The notes below the pieces were generated by a model. The model was given only the letters and a program-made list of their open reading frames with translations, searched no databases and was not told the origin of the DNA. Below, in pieces: positions 52,962 through 61,242 of a stretch of DNA of 64,000 nucleotides (its first letter is position 1; every line of letters begins with the position of its first letter). The DNA lies in NCBI GenBank assembly GCA_964621445.1, contig CAZUNO010000004.1:1-64000 (forward strand), in the 5' to 3' direction. Source of the DNA: CAZUNO01 sp964621445 [NCBI: Candidatus Hadarchaeota archaeon]. GTDB lineage: Archaea > CAYQAE01 > CAYVLA01. A program made the position numbers and the translations under genes.

Positions 52962-54401
52962 CTACGGGAAGTCAGAGGGCAGCTGGACCCTATCGCCCGT
53001 CTTTTCTTGCCAATCCAGGATTTTCTCCCTGAGCTCCAGCATCAGGTCGGCGTTATCCTTGCGGTGTGCCAGATTTTCGGTCTCCCACGGGTCATCCCGG
53101 AGGTTGTATAGCTCGTGTTCTCCCATGGGTGAGCAGTTGAACTTCCAGCCCTCAGGGGTGATGACCGTTCTGATGGGGTCCTCAACCGCGGTCTTGGCCC
53201 TTTCCCGGGTTATTCCCTCCAGGGACATCTTCCCAACCCCGGTGTTGCGGCCATTCCACTCCACAAATACGTCGTCCTGAACCTCGACATCGCCTTCCAT
53301 GGCCGGCTTCAAGCTCTTGCCCTGCATATCTCCGGGGATCTTCTCCCCCATTATGTCCAGAAGGGTGGGAAGCAGGTCTATCTGGCTTACGGGATTCTCT
53401 ATGGTCTTTGACTCCTTTTGTCCCGGCATCTTGACTATCATGGGGACCTTGAGGGCCTCCTCGTACATCACGGTCTTGGCAAGCAGACGGTGGCTACCCA
53501 TCATATCCCCGTGATCCGAGGTGAAGACGACGATGGTGTCATCGTATAGATCGCACTCCTTAAGGGTGTCGATTATCTTCCCCGAGTAGGTATCCACTAG
53601 GCTACAAAGGCCCCAGTAATTGGCGATGAGCTGACGCCAGCTCTCCTCGGATTTAAGCGAATAGCTGGAGAACCCCTTGTCCCTGTAGGTGGTGAATATG
53701 GATTGGGGTTTTGGGTGGTTATCCTCGGTTGGAGGGTTGTCGAAGTTGGGAGGAAGATCCACATCCTCAGCATTGTACTGATCGTTTCTGGGGCTCTGGA
53801 AAGGCATATGGGGTTCAAGAAAATTCACGAAAAGGACGAAGTCCTCGTCCTGGTTCTCCCGGATGAACCTTGAGGCCTCCCGAGCCAGGTATGCTGGTTT
53901 TCCGTACCTCTCGGGCAGCAAAGCGCAGGTTCCCCTAGAGAAGCGATCGCCGTTCCTGGGCTGGAAGCCTTGCTCAACTAGGAAATGGTAGTAGGTGGAG
54001 CGGGCGTCCTGGTCCTTGTCCGGCCTGTAATACTTGGCATATCCGTCCTCGATGCTGCGCCATTCGTCAAATCCGTGCTGATTGAATATCTCGTCCCCAA
54101 GGTGCCATTTTCCATGGTAGCCGGATACGTATTTGCCATCCGGTAGCATCTCAGGTATGCAGTCCACATCCTTGGGGAGGGGTATGTTATTGGCGAGACA
54201 ACCGTTGGTGTGCGGATAGAGACCGCTTAGAAGAGTGGACCTGGAAGGGGTGCACACCGGCTGGGTGACATATGATTTTTCGAACACGCAACCATGGGAG
54301 GCCAGTCTGTTTAGGTTGGGCATTTCGATTTTACTGTTGCCGTAGGCCGCAAGGGTGTTGAATTTCTGCTCATCCGTAAACAGAAATAAAAGGTTTGGCA
54401 T
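52962..54401 (-). CDS. sulfatase (second)
   Basis: A 479-residue type I sulfatase. Cys50 in CTPSRSTLLSG is the formylglycine precursor. The metal site begins LFLFTDEQKFNTLAAYGN (the DEQ form common among iduronate/choline-type sulfatases), and HGKWHLGDE and FTSDHGDMMGSH provide the other active-site Lys, His and Asp. The C-terminal part carries the LYNLRDDPWETENLA phrase. There is no signal peptide. ATG 54401 lies 37 bases after a TATA-like element shared with the divergent propeller glycosidase gene. It removes sulfate from a sugar inside the cell. Confidence 0.9.
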   Translation of the reverse strand: MPNLLFLFTDEQKFNTLAAYGNSKIEMPNLNRLASHGCVFEKSYVTQPVCTPSRSTLLSGLYPHTNGCLANNIPLPKDVDCIPEMLPDGKYVSGYHGKWHLGDEIFNQHGFDEWRSIEDGYAKYYRPDKDQDARSTYYHFLVEQGFQPRNGDRFSRGTCALLPERYGKPAYLAREASRFIRENQDEDFVLFVNFLEPHMPFQSPRNDQYNAEDVDLPPNFDNPPTEDNHPKPQSIFTTYRDKGFSSYSLKSEESWRQLIANYWGLCSLVDTYSGKIIDTLKECDLYDDTIVVFTSDHGDMMGSHRLLAKTVMYEEALKVPMIVKMPGQKESKTIENPVSQIDLLPTLLDIMGEKIPGDMQGKSLKPAMEGDVEVQDDVFVEWNGRNTGVGKMSLEGITRERAKTAVEDPIRTVITPEGWKFNCSPMGEHELYNLRDDPWETENLAHRKDNADLMLELREKILDWQEKTGDRVQLPSDFP

Positions 54402-54433
54402 GGGAATTCAAGAACCCACAGAACAACGTTGCA

Positions 54434-54448
54434 CTTATATGTTTAAGG
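54434..54448 (+). promoter_or_regulatory. divergent promoter between sulfatase and propeller glycosidase
   Basis: On the minus strand catataag, centred ~37 bases before the sulfatase ATG 54401; on the plus strand cttatatg and gtttaagg, about 40 bases before ATG 54487. Coordinated expression of the two genes is likely. Confidence 0.45.
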
Positions 54449-54486
54449 GATCCCAAGCAGGGTCATACAATTCCCGGCAAGGGCAT

Positions 54487-55431
54487 ATGGAAGGCGCTAA
54501 GATGATTAACAAGGGTAATGAGCAGGCTTGGTCACAATACGTGACGGTGATGAGGCCCGATAAGGACGAGCCCGACTGGTGGGCAGGAGCCCCCTCCATT
54601 GCCATGGGTCCCGATGGAAGGACCTTCATGGCGGTCAGAATGAGGGAGGCTCTCTCTCCTCGTGGCAGAAGAGGATATGAGGTACGGATTCTAGACAGCG
54701 ATGACGGAATCGCTTTCAATAAAAATAAGGGGTTGAAGCGGGAGGATGTGCCAATCGAGGGCTTCGAGAGGCCATCCTTGCTTTACAACTCAGTGATGGA
54801 CAAGTTTCGAATATATCTTTGCGGTCCGTGGCCCTACGAGGGAGAGGGAAATTGGTGTATTCTCAGGCTGGAGGATGTAGCCGACCCCGGTGACTTCGAT
54901 CCCTCCACCGCGCGGCCCGTTCTCTGTCCCGACCCCCCGCAGGGCGAGCGGGATTACGGGGTGAAGGGGTACAAGGATCCTTTCGTTTGGTTTGATGGGG
55001 AACGCTACCACATGTTGGTGATAGGCTACCACCCGGAAAGGACCTACCAATTCATATCCGAAGACGGTGATGATTGGAAAAGAGTTGGCGATGGACCGTG
55101 GTTCGATCTCGGAGGATGGCACACCTTCTACACCCGGCCGGCATGTATACTTCCCATGGGGGCGGGCTGGCTCTTGGTGTACGAGGGTTCCCACCCGGAG
55201 TGGTTTGACCCTCCCTACAACATAGCCACCGGCCTGGCCTGGACCCCTGATATGAGGTCGGTGGTGGACTTGACGCCCGAAAGTCCCTATCTAAAGAGCT
55301 CGACGCCCGGTCGTTACCACACCTGGAGATATTCCTACTGGATGTGGAGGGAGAGCAGACTCTGGGTCTACGCGGAGGCAGCATGCCCCAACGACACCAA
55401 CGAGGTCAGGCTTTACAGATTGGACCTATAA
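54487..55431 (+). CDS. five-bladed beta-propeller glycosidase-like protein
   Basis: A 314-residue protein resembling the GH43/GH130-type five-bladed propeller glycosidases. Blades include APSIAMGPDGRTFMAVRM, RPSLLYNSVMDKFRIYLCG, YKDPFVWFDGERYHMLVIG and GWLLVYEGSHPEWFDPPYN, the last resembling the GH130 phrase before NIATGLA. An acidic residue set exists but the family cannot be fixed by eye. The frame is open from 54355; ATG 54487 is chosen from the TATA position. No signal peptide. It is flanked by two sulfatases and should act on the same glycan. Confidence 0.75.
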   Translation: MEGAKMINKGNEQAWSQYVTVMRPDKDEPDWWAGAPSIAMGPDGRTFMAVRMREALSPRGRRGYEVRILDSDDGIAFNKNKGLKREDVPIEGFERPSLLYNSVMDKFRIYLCGPWPYEGEGNWCILRLEDVADPGDFDPSTARPVLCPDPPQGERDYGVKGYKDPFVWFDGERYHMLVIGYHPERTYQFISEDGDDWKRVGDGPWFDLGGWHTFYTRPACILPMGAGWLLVYEGSHPEWFDPPYNIATGLAWTPDMRSVVDLTPESPYLKSSTPGRYHTWRYSYWMWRESRLWVYAEAACPNDTNEVRLYRLDL

Positions 55432-55450
55432 TGCGATAATATAGCGGGGG

Positions 55451-56938
55451 TTAATTGCACCTGGTCCACCAGGAGTGGTACTCGGAGTTCAATTCCCCAA
55501 CGATCTTTGGGTGTTTATCGGCCAGGTTATTAGTTTCCGTCCTGTCCTTTTCCATATCGTAGAGCTCCCAGCCGCTCTGTCCCTCGACAACGATCTTCCA
55601 CCTTCCCTTTCTAACGGCGCGGCCGCGTCTCCATTGGAAGTTCAGGGGGCCACGTTCCGGAATCCTTTCACCTTTTAGAATGGGCACCAAGCTGACCCCC
55701 TCTGGGGGCAGTACCTTTTCATCACCCCTCTTCTTGGGGTAGCTGGCCCGGGCCACCTCGGTGAGGGTAGGCATGATGTCTATGAAGTGGCAGGGCTGGT
55801 GGTTGAATCTGCCCGAGTCGGATATCCCATTGGGCCAGTTAGCTATCAGTGGAGTGCAGATACCGCCCTGGAAGCTGTAATTCTTGTAAAATCGATAAGG
55901 CGTGTTGCTCACATTGGCCCAGTCGGGACCTAGCGATGTCCACCGGCTTATGGACCCTATGGGCCCATAGTCATTTTCCAGGTGTACCACCTCTGCGGAG
56001 CACCCGTTATCGGAGGCGAAGATTACCAAGGTGTTGTCCTCCTCCCCCATTTCCCGTATTTTGTCCAGCACCTTTCCTATATTCTGGTCCATGCGGTCTA
56101 TCATGGCCGCGTAGACAGCCATCTTGAGGGCTTCATCCTCCTTCTCGTCCGGTTCAAGGGAGTTCCATAATTTGTAACCTGGATCCGAAAGAGGCCAGGA
56201 TTCATCGATAAGACCCATATCTCTCTGCCGTTCGTATCTCCGGGCCCTTATCTCCCCGTATCCAACCGTGTATTCATCCCGGTACTTCTCAATATCCCGG
56301 GGCCAGGCCTGTAGCGGGTCGTGGGGAGCGGTGAATGGGAGGTAAAGGAAGAAGGGGTTTCCCTGATGGTCCTCTTGGTGCTGGTCCAGAAATTTCAGGG
56401 CATATTTACCAAAGTAATCCGTGGTATAGAAATCCCTCTTCTCGGGCGTGTAGGGTTGCAGGGTCTTATCCTCTATACACCAGTAGCGGGCGGCTGGTTT
56501 CTTCTGGGCTGGCAAGGGTTCGCCTGCCCTGGGCCTTCCCGGGTTGAAGTAGTTGCAGCATCCGTCCCGAAGACCAAAGTAGTGGTCAAATCCCCTGTGG
56601 ATCAGGTTTTCCTTGTTGTGGTGCTTTCCTGACGCGTAGGTCTGGTATCCGGAGCTTCCGAGAACCTCCCCCAGGGTAACGGCGTTTTGAAAGGGCTCCT
56701 GGCCACCGCCAACCTGGTGGTGGTAAAGCCCGGTCAATAGACAGGCACGCGAAGGAGCGCACTTCGAGGTGTTGTGAGCCTGGGTGAATCTTACCCCATT
56801 CTCCCCCAGCTTATTCAGATTTGGGGTATCGATCTCGCCCCCATAACAGCCGATATCCGACCAACCCAGGTCATCGGCAAGTATAACTAGTATATTCGGC
56901 CTGTTCCCGTCCCCTAGGGAGCTATTGTCATCGCTCAT
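55451..56938 (-). CDS. sulfatase (third)
   Basis: A 495-residue type I sulfatase. The metal site is VILADDLGWSDIGCYGG, Cys60 in CAPSRACLLTG is the formylglycine precursor, and ASGKHHNKENL and FASDNGCSAE complete the active site. It resembles arylsulfatase A/B-like enzymes. The frame extends to 57097, but ATG 56938, 27 bases after a TATA-like gatttaagat, is the better start. No signal peptide. It is convergent with the propeller glycosidase and divergent from metG. It ends the second sugar island. Confidence 0.9.
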   Translation of the reverse strand: MSDDNSSLGDGNRPNILVILADDLGWSDIGCYGGEIDTPNLNKLGENGVRFTQAHNTSKCAPSRACLLTGLYHHQVGGGQEPFQNAVTLGEVLGSSGYQTYASGKHHNKENLIHRGFDHYFGLRDGCCNYFNPGRPRAGEPLPAQKKPAARYWCIEDKTLQPYTPEKRDFYTTDYFGKYALKFLDQHQEDHQGNPFFLYLPFTAPHDPLQAWPRDIEKYRDEYTVGYGEIRARRYERQRDMGLIDESWPLSDPGYKLWNSLEPDEKEDEALKMAVYAAMIDRMDQNIGKVLDKIREMGEEDNTLVIFASDNGCSAEVVHLENDYGPIGSISRWTSLGPDWANVSNTPYRFYKNYSFQGGICTPLIANWPNGISDSGRFNHQPCHFIDIMPTLTEVARASYPKKRGDEKVLPPEGVSLVPILKGERIPERGPLNFQWRRGRAVRKGRWKIVVEGQSGWELYDMEKDRTETNNLADKHPKIVGELNSEYHSWWTRCN

Positions 56939-56959
56939 GTGGCATGTTTTGTGGGGTTG

Positions 56960-57005
56960 AATCTTAAATCTCACTTGAGTTGCCTCGGATGAGAGATATA
57001 TATGA
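56960..57005 (+). promoter_or_regulatory. divergent promoters of the third sulfatase and metG
   Basis: On the minus strand gatttaagat (56961-56970) precedes the sulfatase ATG 56938. On the plus strand gatatatatga (56995-57005) precedes metG, with transcription expected near 57024 and a GGTGAAGG ribosome-binding-like element before ATG 57042. Confidence 0.45.
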
Positions 57006-57041
57006 CCGGGGGTGGAGGTAGTGGTAAGCGGTGAAGGACAC

Positions 57042-59075
57042 ATGCCCGCCCAGAGAACCATAGTAACCTCAGCATTACCATACGCAAACGGCGACATACA
57101 TTTGGGCCATCTATGCAGTACCTATATCCCCGCGGATGTTTACACCCGGTTCCTGAGGATATCTGGTCACGAGGTGGTATACGTCTGTGGGGCCGACGAA
57201 CATGGTACTCCGATAGAGATGTCGGCCAGGGAGAGGGGAATGGACCCCAGCGATCATGCTAGTTACTTCCGGCAGAGACAGCTCAATGATCTGGAGAGCA
57301 TGAACATCGAGTTTGATAACTACCACCGGACCCACTCCGAGCAGAACAGGATAATGACCGAGAACTTTCTCCTAAAGATGAGGGAGAACGGGTATATAGA
57401 TTCACGGGAAGTGGAATCCTATTACTGTGAAATTGATGATAAGTATCTCCCGGACCGATTTGTACTGGGTACCTGTCCCTATTGCGGCGCGGATGATCAG
57501 TATAGCGACGTATGTGAGAAATGTCAAAGGGCCCTGGAGCCGGGGGAGATCAAGAACCCGAGATGCGCGATTTGCGGGCAGCCCCCGGTTACCCGAAGCA
57601 CCAGGCACTTCTTCTTCAGACTATCGGATTTCTCGGAAAATCTGAAACAGTGGCTTGGGAACAAACCGAGCCAGGATTTTCCCTCAGGCGTAGTTAACCA
57701 CATACTGGGTTGGATTAAGGGCGGTCTGAAGGACTGGGATATAACCCGTGAGGATTATTGGGGATTCAAGCTTCCATATCCCGATGCCAGCGAGGAGCAA
57801 TATGCATATGTGTGGGTGGACGCTCCCATATGCTATTTCTCGTCCTTCATAGAATGGGCAAGGAGACAGGATTCCAGCCAGGAGAAGTGGCTGGAAGATC
57901 CGGATACCCGACTGGTTCATTTCATCGGCAAGGACATAATTCAACATCATCTGATATTCTGGCCGGCAATGCTCATGGCGGTTGGGAAGTACGTGCTCCC
58001 AAGCAAATACGTGGTTAACGGGTATATCTCTCTGGAAGGCAGGAAGATGAGCAAGAGCAGGGGCTGGTATATCCCGGTCCAGAGATCGGTTTCCCGGTAC
58101 CCAGCGGATTACCTTCGGTTCTATCTCTCATACAAGGCATCAAACTCCATGGTGGACTCCAACTTCAGCTGGGAGGAGTTCCAGGATAGGGTCAACAAGG
58201 AGCTGGCTGACAACATCGGAAACTTCGTTCACCGAGTATTCACCTTCACCTACAATAACTTTGGGGGAAAGATACCACAGCCCGCGGAATTAAATGAGAG
58301 GGATCGGGAATTCGATAACCACCGGAGGAAGATGTCGGAAAGGCTCAGGGAGCATTACCGGAGCTGTAAGTCATCAAGGGTTGTGCAGACCCTGGTAGAG
58401 GACTTCATGGTGGCAAACCGTTATTTCAACGATAAGAAGCCCTGGAAGGCGGTCAAGACCAGTCGCTCTGATGCGGCCACCACACTCTATCTCTGCCTTG
58501 AGTTCTTGAGAACTGCCACTGCCTTCCTCTACCCAATCATACCCGAGACTGCGGAGAAGATATGGTTTCATCTGGGGCAGGAGGTGTCGATTTCCAGGTG
58601 CCATCCCCTCTCCGAAGGGAGCACGGTAAGCATCACTCCCGGAAATGAGATACCGGAACCCGTACCTCTTATCGAAAAGATAGAGGACGATAAGATTGAA
58701 GAGGAGTCGAAGTGGCTTGAAGGAGAACATGAGGAGGAGAAGCAGGTGAAGGAAGATCTGATTGATATAAAGGATTTCAAGAATCTGGACATTCGAATAG
58801 GAAAGGTATTGGATGTAGAGGAGGTCGAGGGTTCCCGGAACCTGCTAAAGCTAACCGTGGACATGGGCGAGGAAAGAACCCTGGTCGCGGGACTTGCCGG
58901 GCACTACGGACCAGACGAGCTGATAGGGCGCAGCATCACCGTGCTGACCAACCTCAAACCCGCCAAGATATTCGGCGTGGAGTCCCAGGGGATGCTGTTG
59001 GCAGCGGTGGATGGTGACCGGGTTTCGGTTCTGGTGCCCGATAAGGACGTGTCGCCGGGGACTGGGATTGAGTAA
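57042..59075 (+). CDS. metG: methionyl-tRNA synthetase
   Basis: A 677-residue MetRS. HLGH at residues 20-23 and KMSKS at 335-339 bind ATP; four CxxC zinc-knuckle Cys lie at about residues 145-190 (GTCPYCGADDQY, DVCEKCQRAL, PRCAICGQ). After the anticodon-binding helical domain comes a charged linker and a C-terminal EMAP-II/Trbp111 type tRNA-binding OB domain (DIRIGKVLDVEEVEGSRNL, VAGLAGHYGPDELIGR, ILAA-like ending). ATG 57042 is preferred over the longer frame from 57012. Its stop overlaps the start of the PHP gene by 8 bases. Confidence 0.96.
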   Translation: MPAQRTIVTSALPYANGDIHLGHLCSTYIPADVYTRFLRISGHEVVYVCGADEHGTPIEMSARERGMDPSDHASYFRQRQLNDLESMNIEFDNYHRTHSEQNRIMTENFLLKMRENGYIDSREVESYYCEIDDKYLPDRFVLGTCPYCGADDQYSDVCEKCQRALEPGEIKNPRCAICGQPPVTRSTRHFFFRLSDFSENLKQWLGNKPSQDFPSGVVNHILGWIKGGLKDWDITREDYWGFKLPYPDASEEQYAYVWVDAPICYFSSFIEWARRQDSSQEKWLEDPDTRLVHFIGKDIIQHHLIFWPAMLMAVGKYVLPSKYVVNGYISLEGRKMSKSRGWYIPVQRSVSRYPADYLRFYLSYKASNSMVDSNFSWEEFQDRVNKELADNIGNFVHRVFTFTYNNFGGKIPQPAELNERDREFDNHRRKMSERLREHYRSCKSSRVVQTLVEDFMVANRYFNDKKPWKAVKTSRSDAATTLYLCLEFLRTATAFLYPIIPETAEKIWFHLGQEVSISRCHPLSEGSTVSITPGNEIPEPVPLIEKIEDDKIEEESKWLEGEHEEEKQVKEDLIDIKDFKNLDIRIGKVLDVEEVEGSRNLLKLTVDMGEERTLVAGLAGHYGPDELIGRSITVLTNLKPAKIFGVESQGMLLAAVDGDRVSVLVPDKDVSPGTGIE

Positions 59076-59727
59076 GGGACTCGAATATGACATGCACGTT
59101 CACACCCATTACTCCAGGGATGGTAGGGATTCACCTCGCGCTATGGTGTGCGCGGCCTCGAAAGCGGGCCTGGCCGGAATTGCAATAACGGACCACAACA
59201 CCCAGGATGGTATTAGGGAGGCCGTGGAAGCTGGCGAGGAGTTCGGAGTGGAGGTAATACCCGGAATCGAGGTGTCATGCCTGGAAGGCCATGTTCTGCT
59301 ATATGGAAGTCCCAGCTTCGATCTTCCCGGTGAAAGGACCGTCTCCGGCGTAATCCAGGCGGCGAGGTCCAGCATGCCTGGGTGCCTGGTGGCCGTGGCC
59401 CATCCATTTGATTTGCACCGATCGGGAATGGGCTGGAAGGCCAAGGACTACGATTTCGATGCGGTTGAAACGGTAAACTCTCGTTCCTTGGTCCCTCGCA
59501 GCATGGTGCTACCTCTTTGTCGTGAGATGGACGTGGGTGAAATCGGTGGCTCCGATGCTCATAGCGTTCATGCGGTGGGCAAGGGAAGGACCATAGTCTC
59601 TTCTAGAAGCGGTAACCTATTGGAACGAATGGAAAGTTCTGCCCGGGTCAGGGGTGGTCTTGACGCGATAAGCTTATTCGTACCCATGATGGAAAGGATG
59701 GTTGGAGATGGAAGAATACGTGGATGA
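59068..59727 (+). CDS. PHP-domain phosphoesterase
   Basis: A 219-residue PHP protein. Metal ligands are seen in YDMHVHTHYSRDG (two His), AITDHNT (Asp, His), PGIEVSC (Glu), VAVAHPF (His) and GGSDAH (Asp, His). Members hydrolyse phosphoesters such as histidinol phosphate, or 3',5'-nucleotides. TTG 59068, overlapping the metG stop, keeps the first strand; ATG 59092 would cut it. It also overlaps cgi121 downstream by 20 bases, so metG, this gene and cgi121 are one operon. The substrate is unknown. Confidence 0.85.
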   Translation: MSKGLEYDMHVHTHYSRDGRDSPRAMVCAASKAGLAGIAITDHNTQDGIREAVEAGEEFGVEVIPGIEVSCLEGHVLLYGSPSFDLPGERTVSGVIQAARSSMPGCLVAVAHPFDLHRSGMGWKAKDYDFDAVETVNSRSLVPRSMVLPLCREMDVGEIGGSDAHSVHAVGKGRTIVSSRSGNLLERMESSARVRGGLDAISLFVPMMERMVGDGRIRG

Positions 59728-60214
59728 GATTAGGGAAAGGGTTTCCGAGATCAGGATCGTGGGGGTAGGGGACGCGGACTTGGGAAACGTGGACGATCTG
59801 CTCTCCAATCTCCTTGATCTTGGCGATTTCCAGATCCTGGATGGGAATATGGTGTTGGGCAGGGAGCACGTTAGGTTCGCGGTAATGGAGGCGGTCAGGT
59901 GCTACCTGAGGGGAGAGTCAATAACCGAAAGCCTTAGCATGGAGGTCCTGGTGAAAGCGGCCTGCACCACCCAGATATCGGATGCCATAGATCTTCTCGG
60001 GGTGAAGCGGAGCAGCACCAATCTGGTACTGGTGGGGATTGATGTATCGGAAAAGGATCTGGAAAAGGCAGTCAGCCTGACAAGGGGACATTTGTCGGAA
60101 GGATCATTCATGGCGAATCCGGAAAAGAAAACGAGGTTAAGGAAGAGCCTGGGGTTATCGGAACCTCTGGAGAAATCCTTGATAGAAAGGATCGCCATGT
60201 CCGGAATACGCTAG
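59708..60214 (+). CDS. cgi121: KEOPS complex subunit Cgi121-like
   Basis: A 168-residue protein of the Cgi121/TPRKB family. Typical landmarks are the N-terminal strand with IVGVGDADLGNVDDLLSNL, then GREHVRFAVMEAVRCYLRG, MEVLVKAACTTQISDAIDLLG and RSSTNLVLVGID. In KEOPS, Cgi121 binds Bud32 and the 3' end of tRNA, for t6A37 synthesis. The other subunits (Kae1, Bud32, Pcc1) are not in the window. ATG 59708 is preferred over TTG 59702. It overlaps the end of the PHP gene. Confidence 0.82.
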   Translation: MEEYVDEIRERVSEIRIVGVGDADLGNVDDLLSNLLDLGDFQILDGNMVLGREHVRFAVMEAVRCYLRGESITESLSMEVLVKAACTTQISDAIDLLGVKRSSTNLVLVGIDVSEKDLEKAVSLTRGHLSEGSFMANPEKKTRLRKSLGLSEPLEKSLIERIAMSGIR

Positions 60215-60219
60215 TAAGC

Positions 60220-61242
60220 TTACAATCTGGATGAGGGCTTTCCTAGAAGCGGGATACGGGTCCCGCACTCCGTACAGTGATTTCCCTCGTCCAAGTCGAC
60301 CCCCATCAGGGTATAGCCCGATCTTCGAATAACCGGCTTGCCACACTGGGGACAATATGTATTCTCCCACTTGGATCCGTGAATATTACCTGCGTAAACG
60401 TATTTCAGTCCCTTCTTCCTTGCCATCTCAACGGCGTTTTCTATCGTTTCCGTCGGGGTTGGAGGGACACCGGTCATCTTGTAGGCTGGATGGAAACGTG
60501 AGAAGTGTAACGGGGTGTCCTCTCCCAGCGAAAGGACGAAATCAATCAGGTCTTCGATTACCTGATCTGAATCGTTATGTCCCGGCATGATGAGATTGGT
60601 GATTTCGATGGACACGTCATTCCGGTTCCAGATGTTTATTGTCTGCTTGACGGATTCCAGACTGGGCGCCTTGCATAGCTTCCTGTAGAAATCAGGTTGA
60701 GATGACTTGAAATCGACATTGGCACAGTCCAGAACCTCGGCAAGATCCCGCGCGGGCTCGGGGTTTATGTAGCCGTTGGTCACAAAGCAGGTGTAAAGAC
60801 CCTCATCCTGGGCGATACTGAAGGTGTCAAGGGCGTATTCGGTGGTTATGACCGGTTCGTTATAGGTGAAAGCTATGCCTAGACAGTCTCGTTCCTTGGC
60901 GTTTGTCACCACATCCTCAGGAGGGGTCTCATAGGACCTCAGTTCCTCTGGATCAGACTGGGACAGGGTGTAGTTCTGGCAAAATTGGCACTTGAGATTG
61001 CATCCGGCAAGACCTACCGAATAGATGGAACTCCCGGGATAAACATGGAAAAGTGGCTTCTTCTCCACTGGATCAACGGCAAGGGAAACGGGTTTCCCGT
61101 AGGTTAGAGCATATAGCTCCCCTTCCTGGTTCTCCCGTATACGACAGATTCCCCTCTTTCCAGGGTTTATCCTGCATTCATGAGGACAGAGATGACAGAT
61201 CACGGAGTCATTATGGGATTCCCAATAGAGCGCTTTTTTCAA
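60220..61242 (-). CDS. amrS: AmmeMemoRadiSam system radical SAM enzyme
   Basis: A 340-residue protein identified by its N-terminal CHLCPHECRINPGKRGICRIR-like metal-binding region (visible as CHLCPHEC and GICRIR), the radical SAM motif CNLKCQFCQN at 81-90, AFTYNEPVI, FKSSQPDFYRKLC and a C-terminal zinc-ribbon (YCPQCGKPV, HCTECGTRIP). AmrS belongs to the three-part AmmeMemoRadiSam set with AMMECR1 and Memo proteins, whose function is unknown; the other two parts are not in this window. Its start overlaps the thiL stop by 4 bases (ATGA), so the two are co-expressed. Confidence 0.92.
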   Translation of the reverse strand: MKKALYWESHNDSVICHLCPHECRINPGKRGICRIRENQEGELYALTYGKPVSLAVDPVEKKPLFHVYPGSSIYSVGLAGCNLKCQFCQNYTLSQSDPEELRSYETPPEDVVTNAKERDCLGIAFTYNEPVITTEYALDTFSIAQDEGLYTCFVTNGYINPEPARDLAEVLDCANVDFKSSQPDFYRKLCKAPSLESVKQTINIWNRNDVSIEITNLIMPGHNDSDQVIEDLIDFVLSLGEDTPLHFSRFHPAYKMTGVPPTPTETIENAVEMARKKGLKYVYAGNIHGSKWENTYCPQCGKPVIRRSGYTLMGVDLDEGNHCTECGTRIPLLGKPSSRL

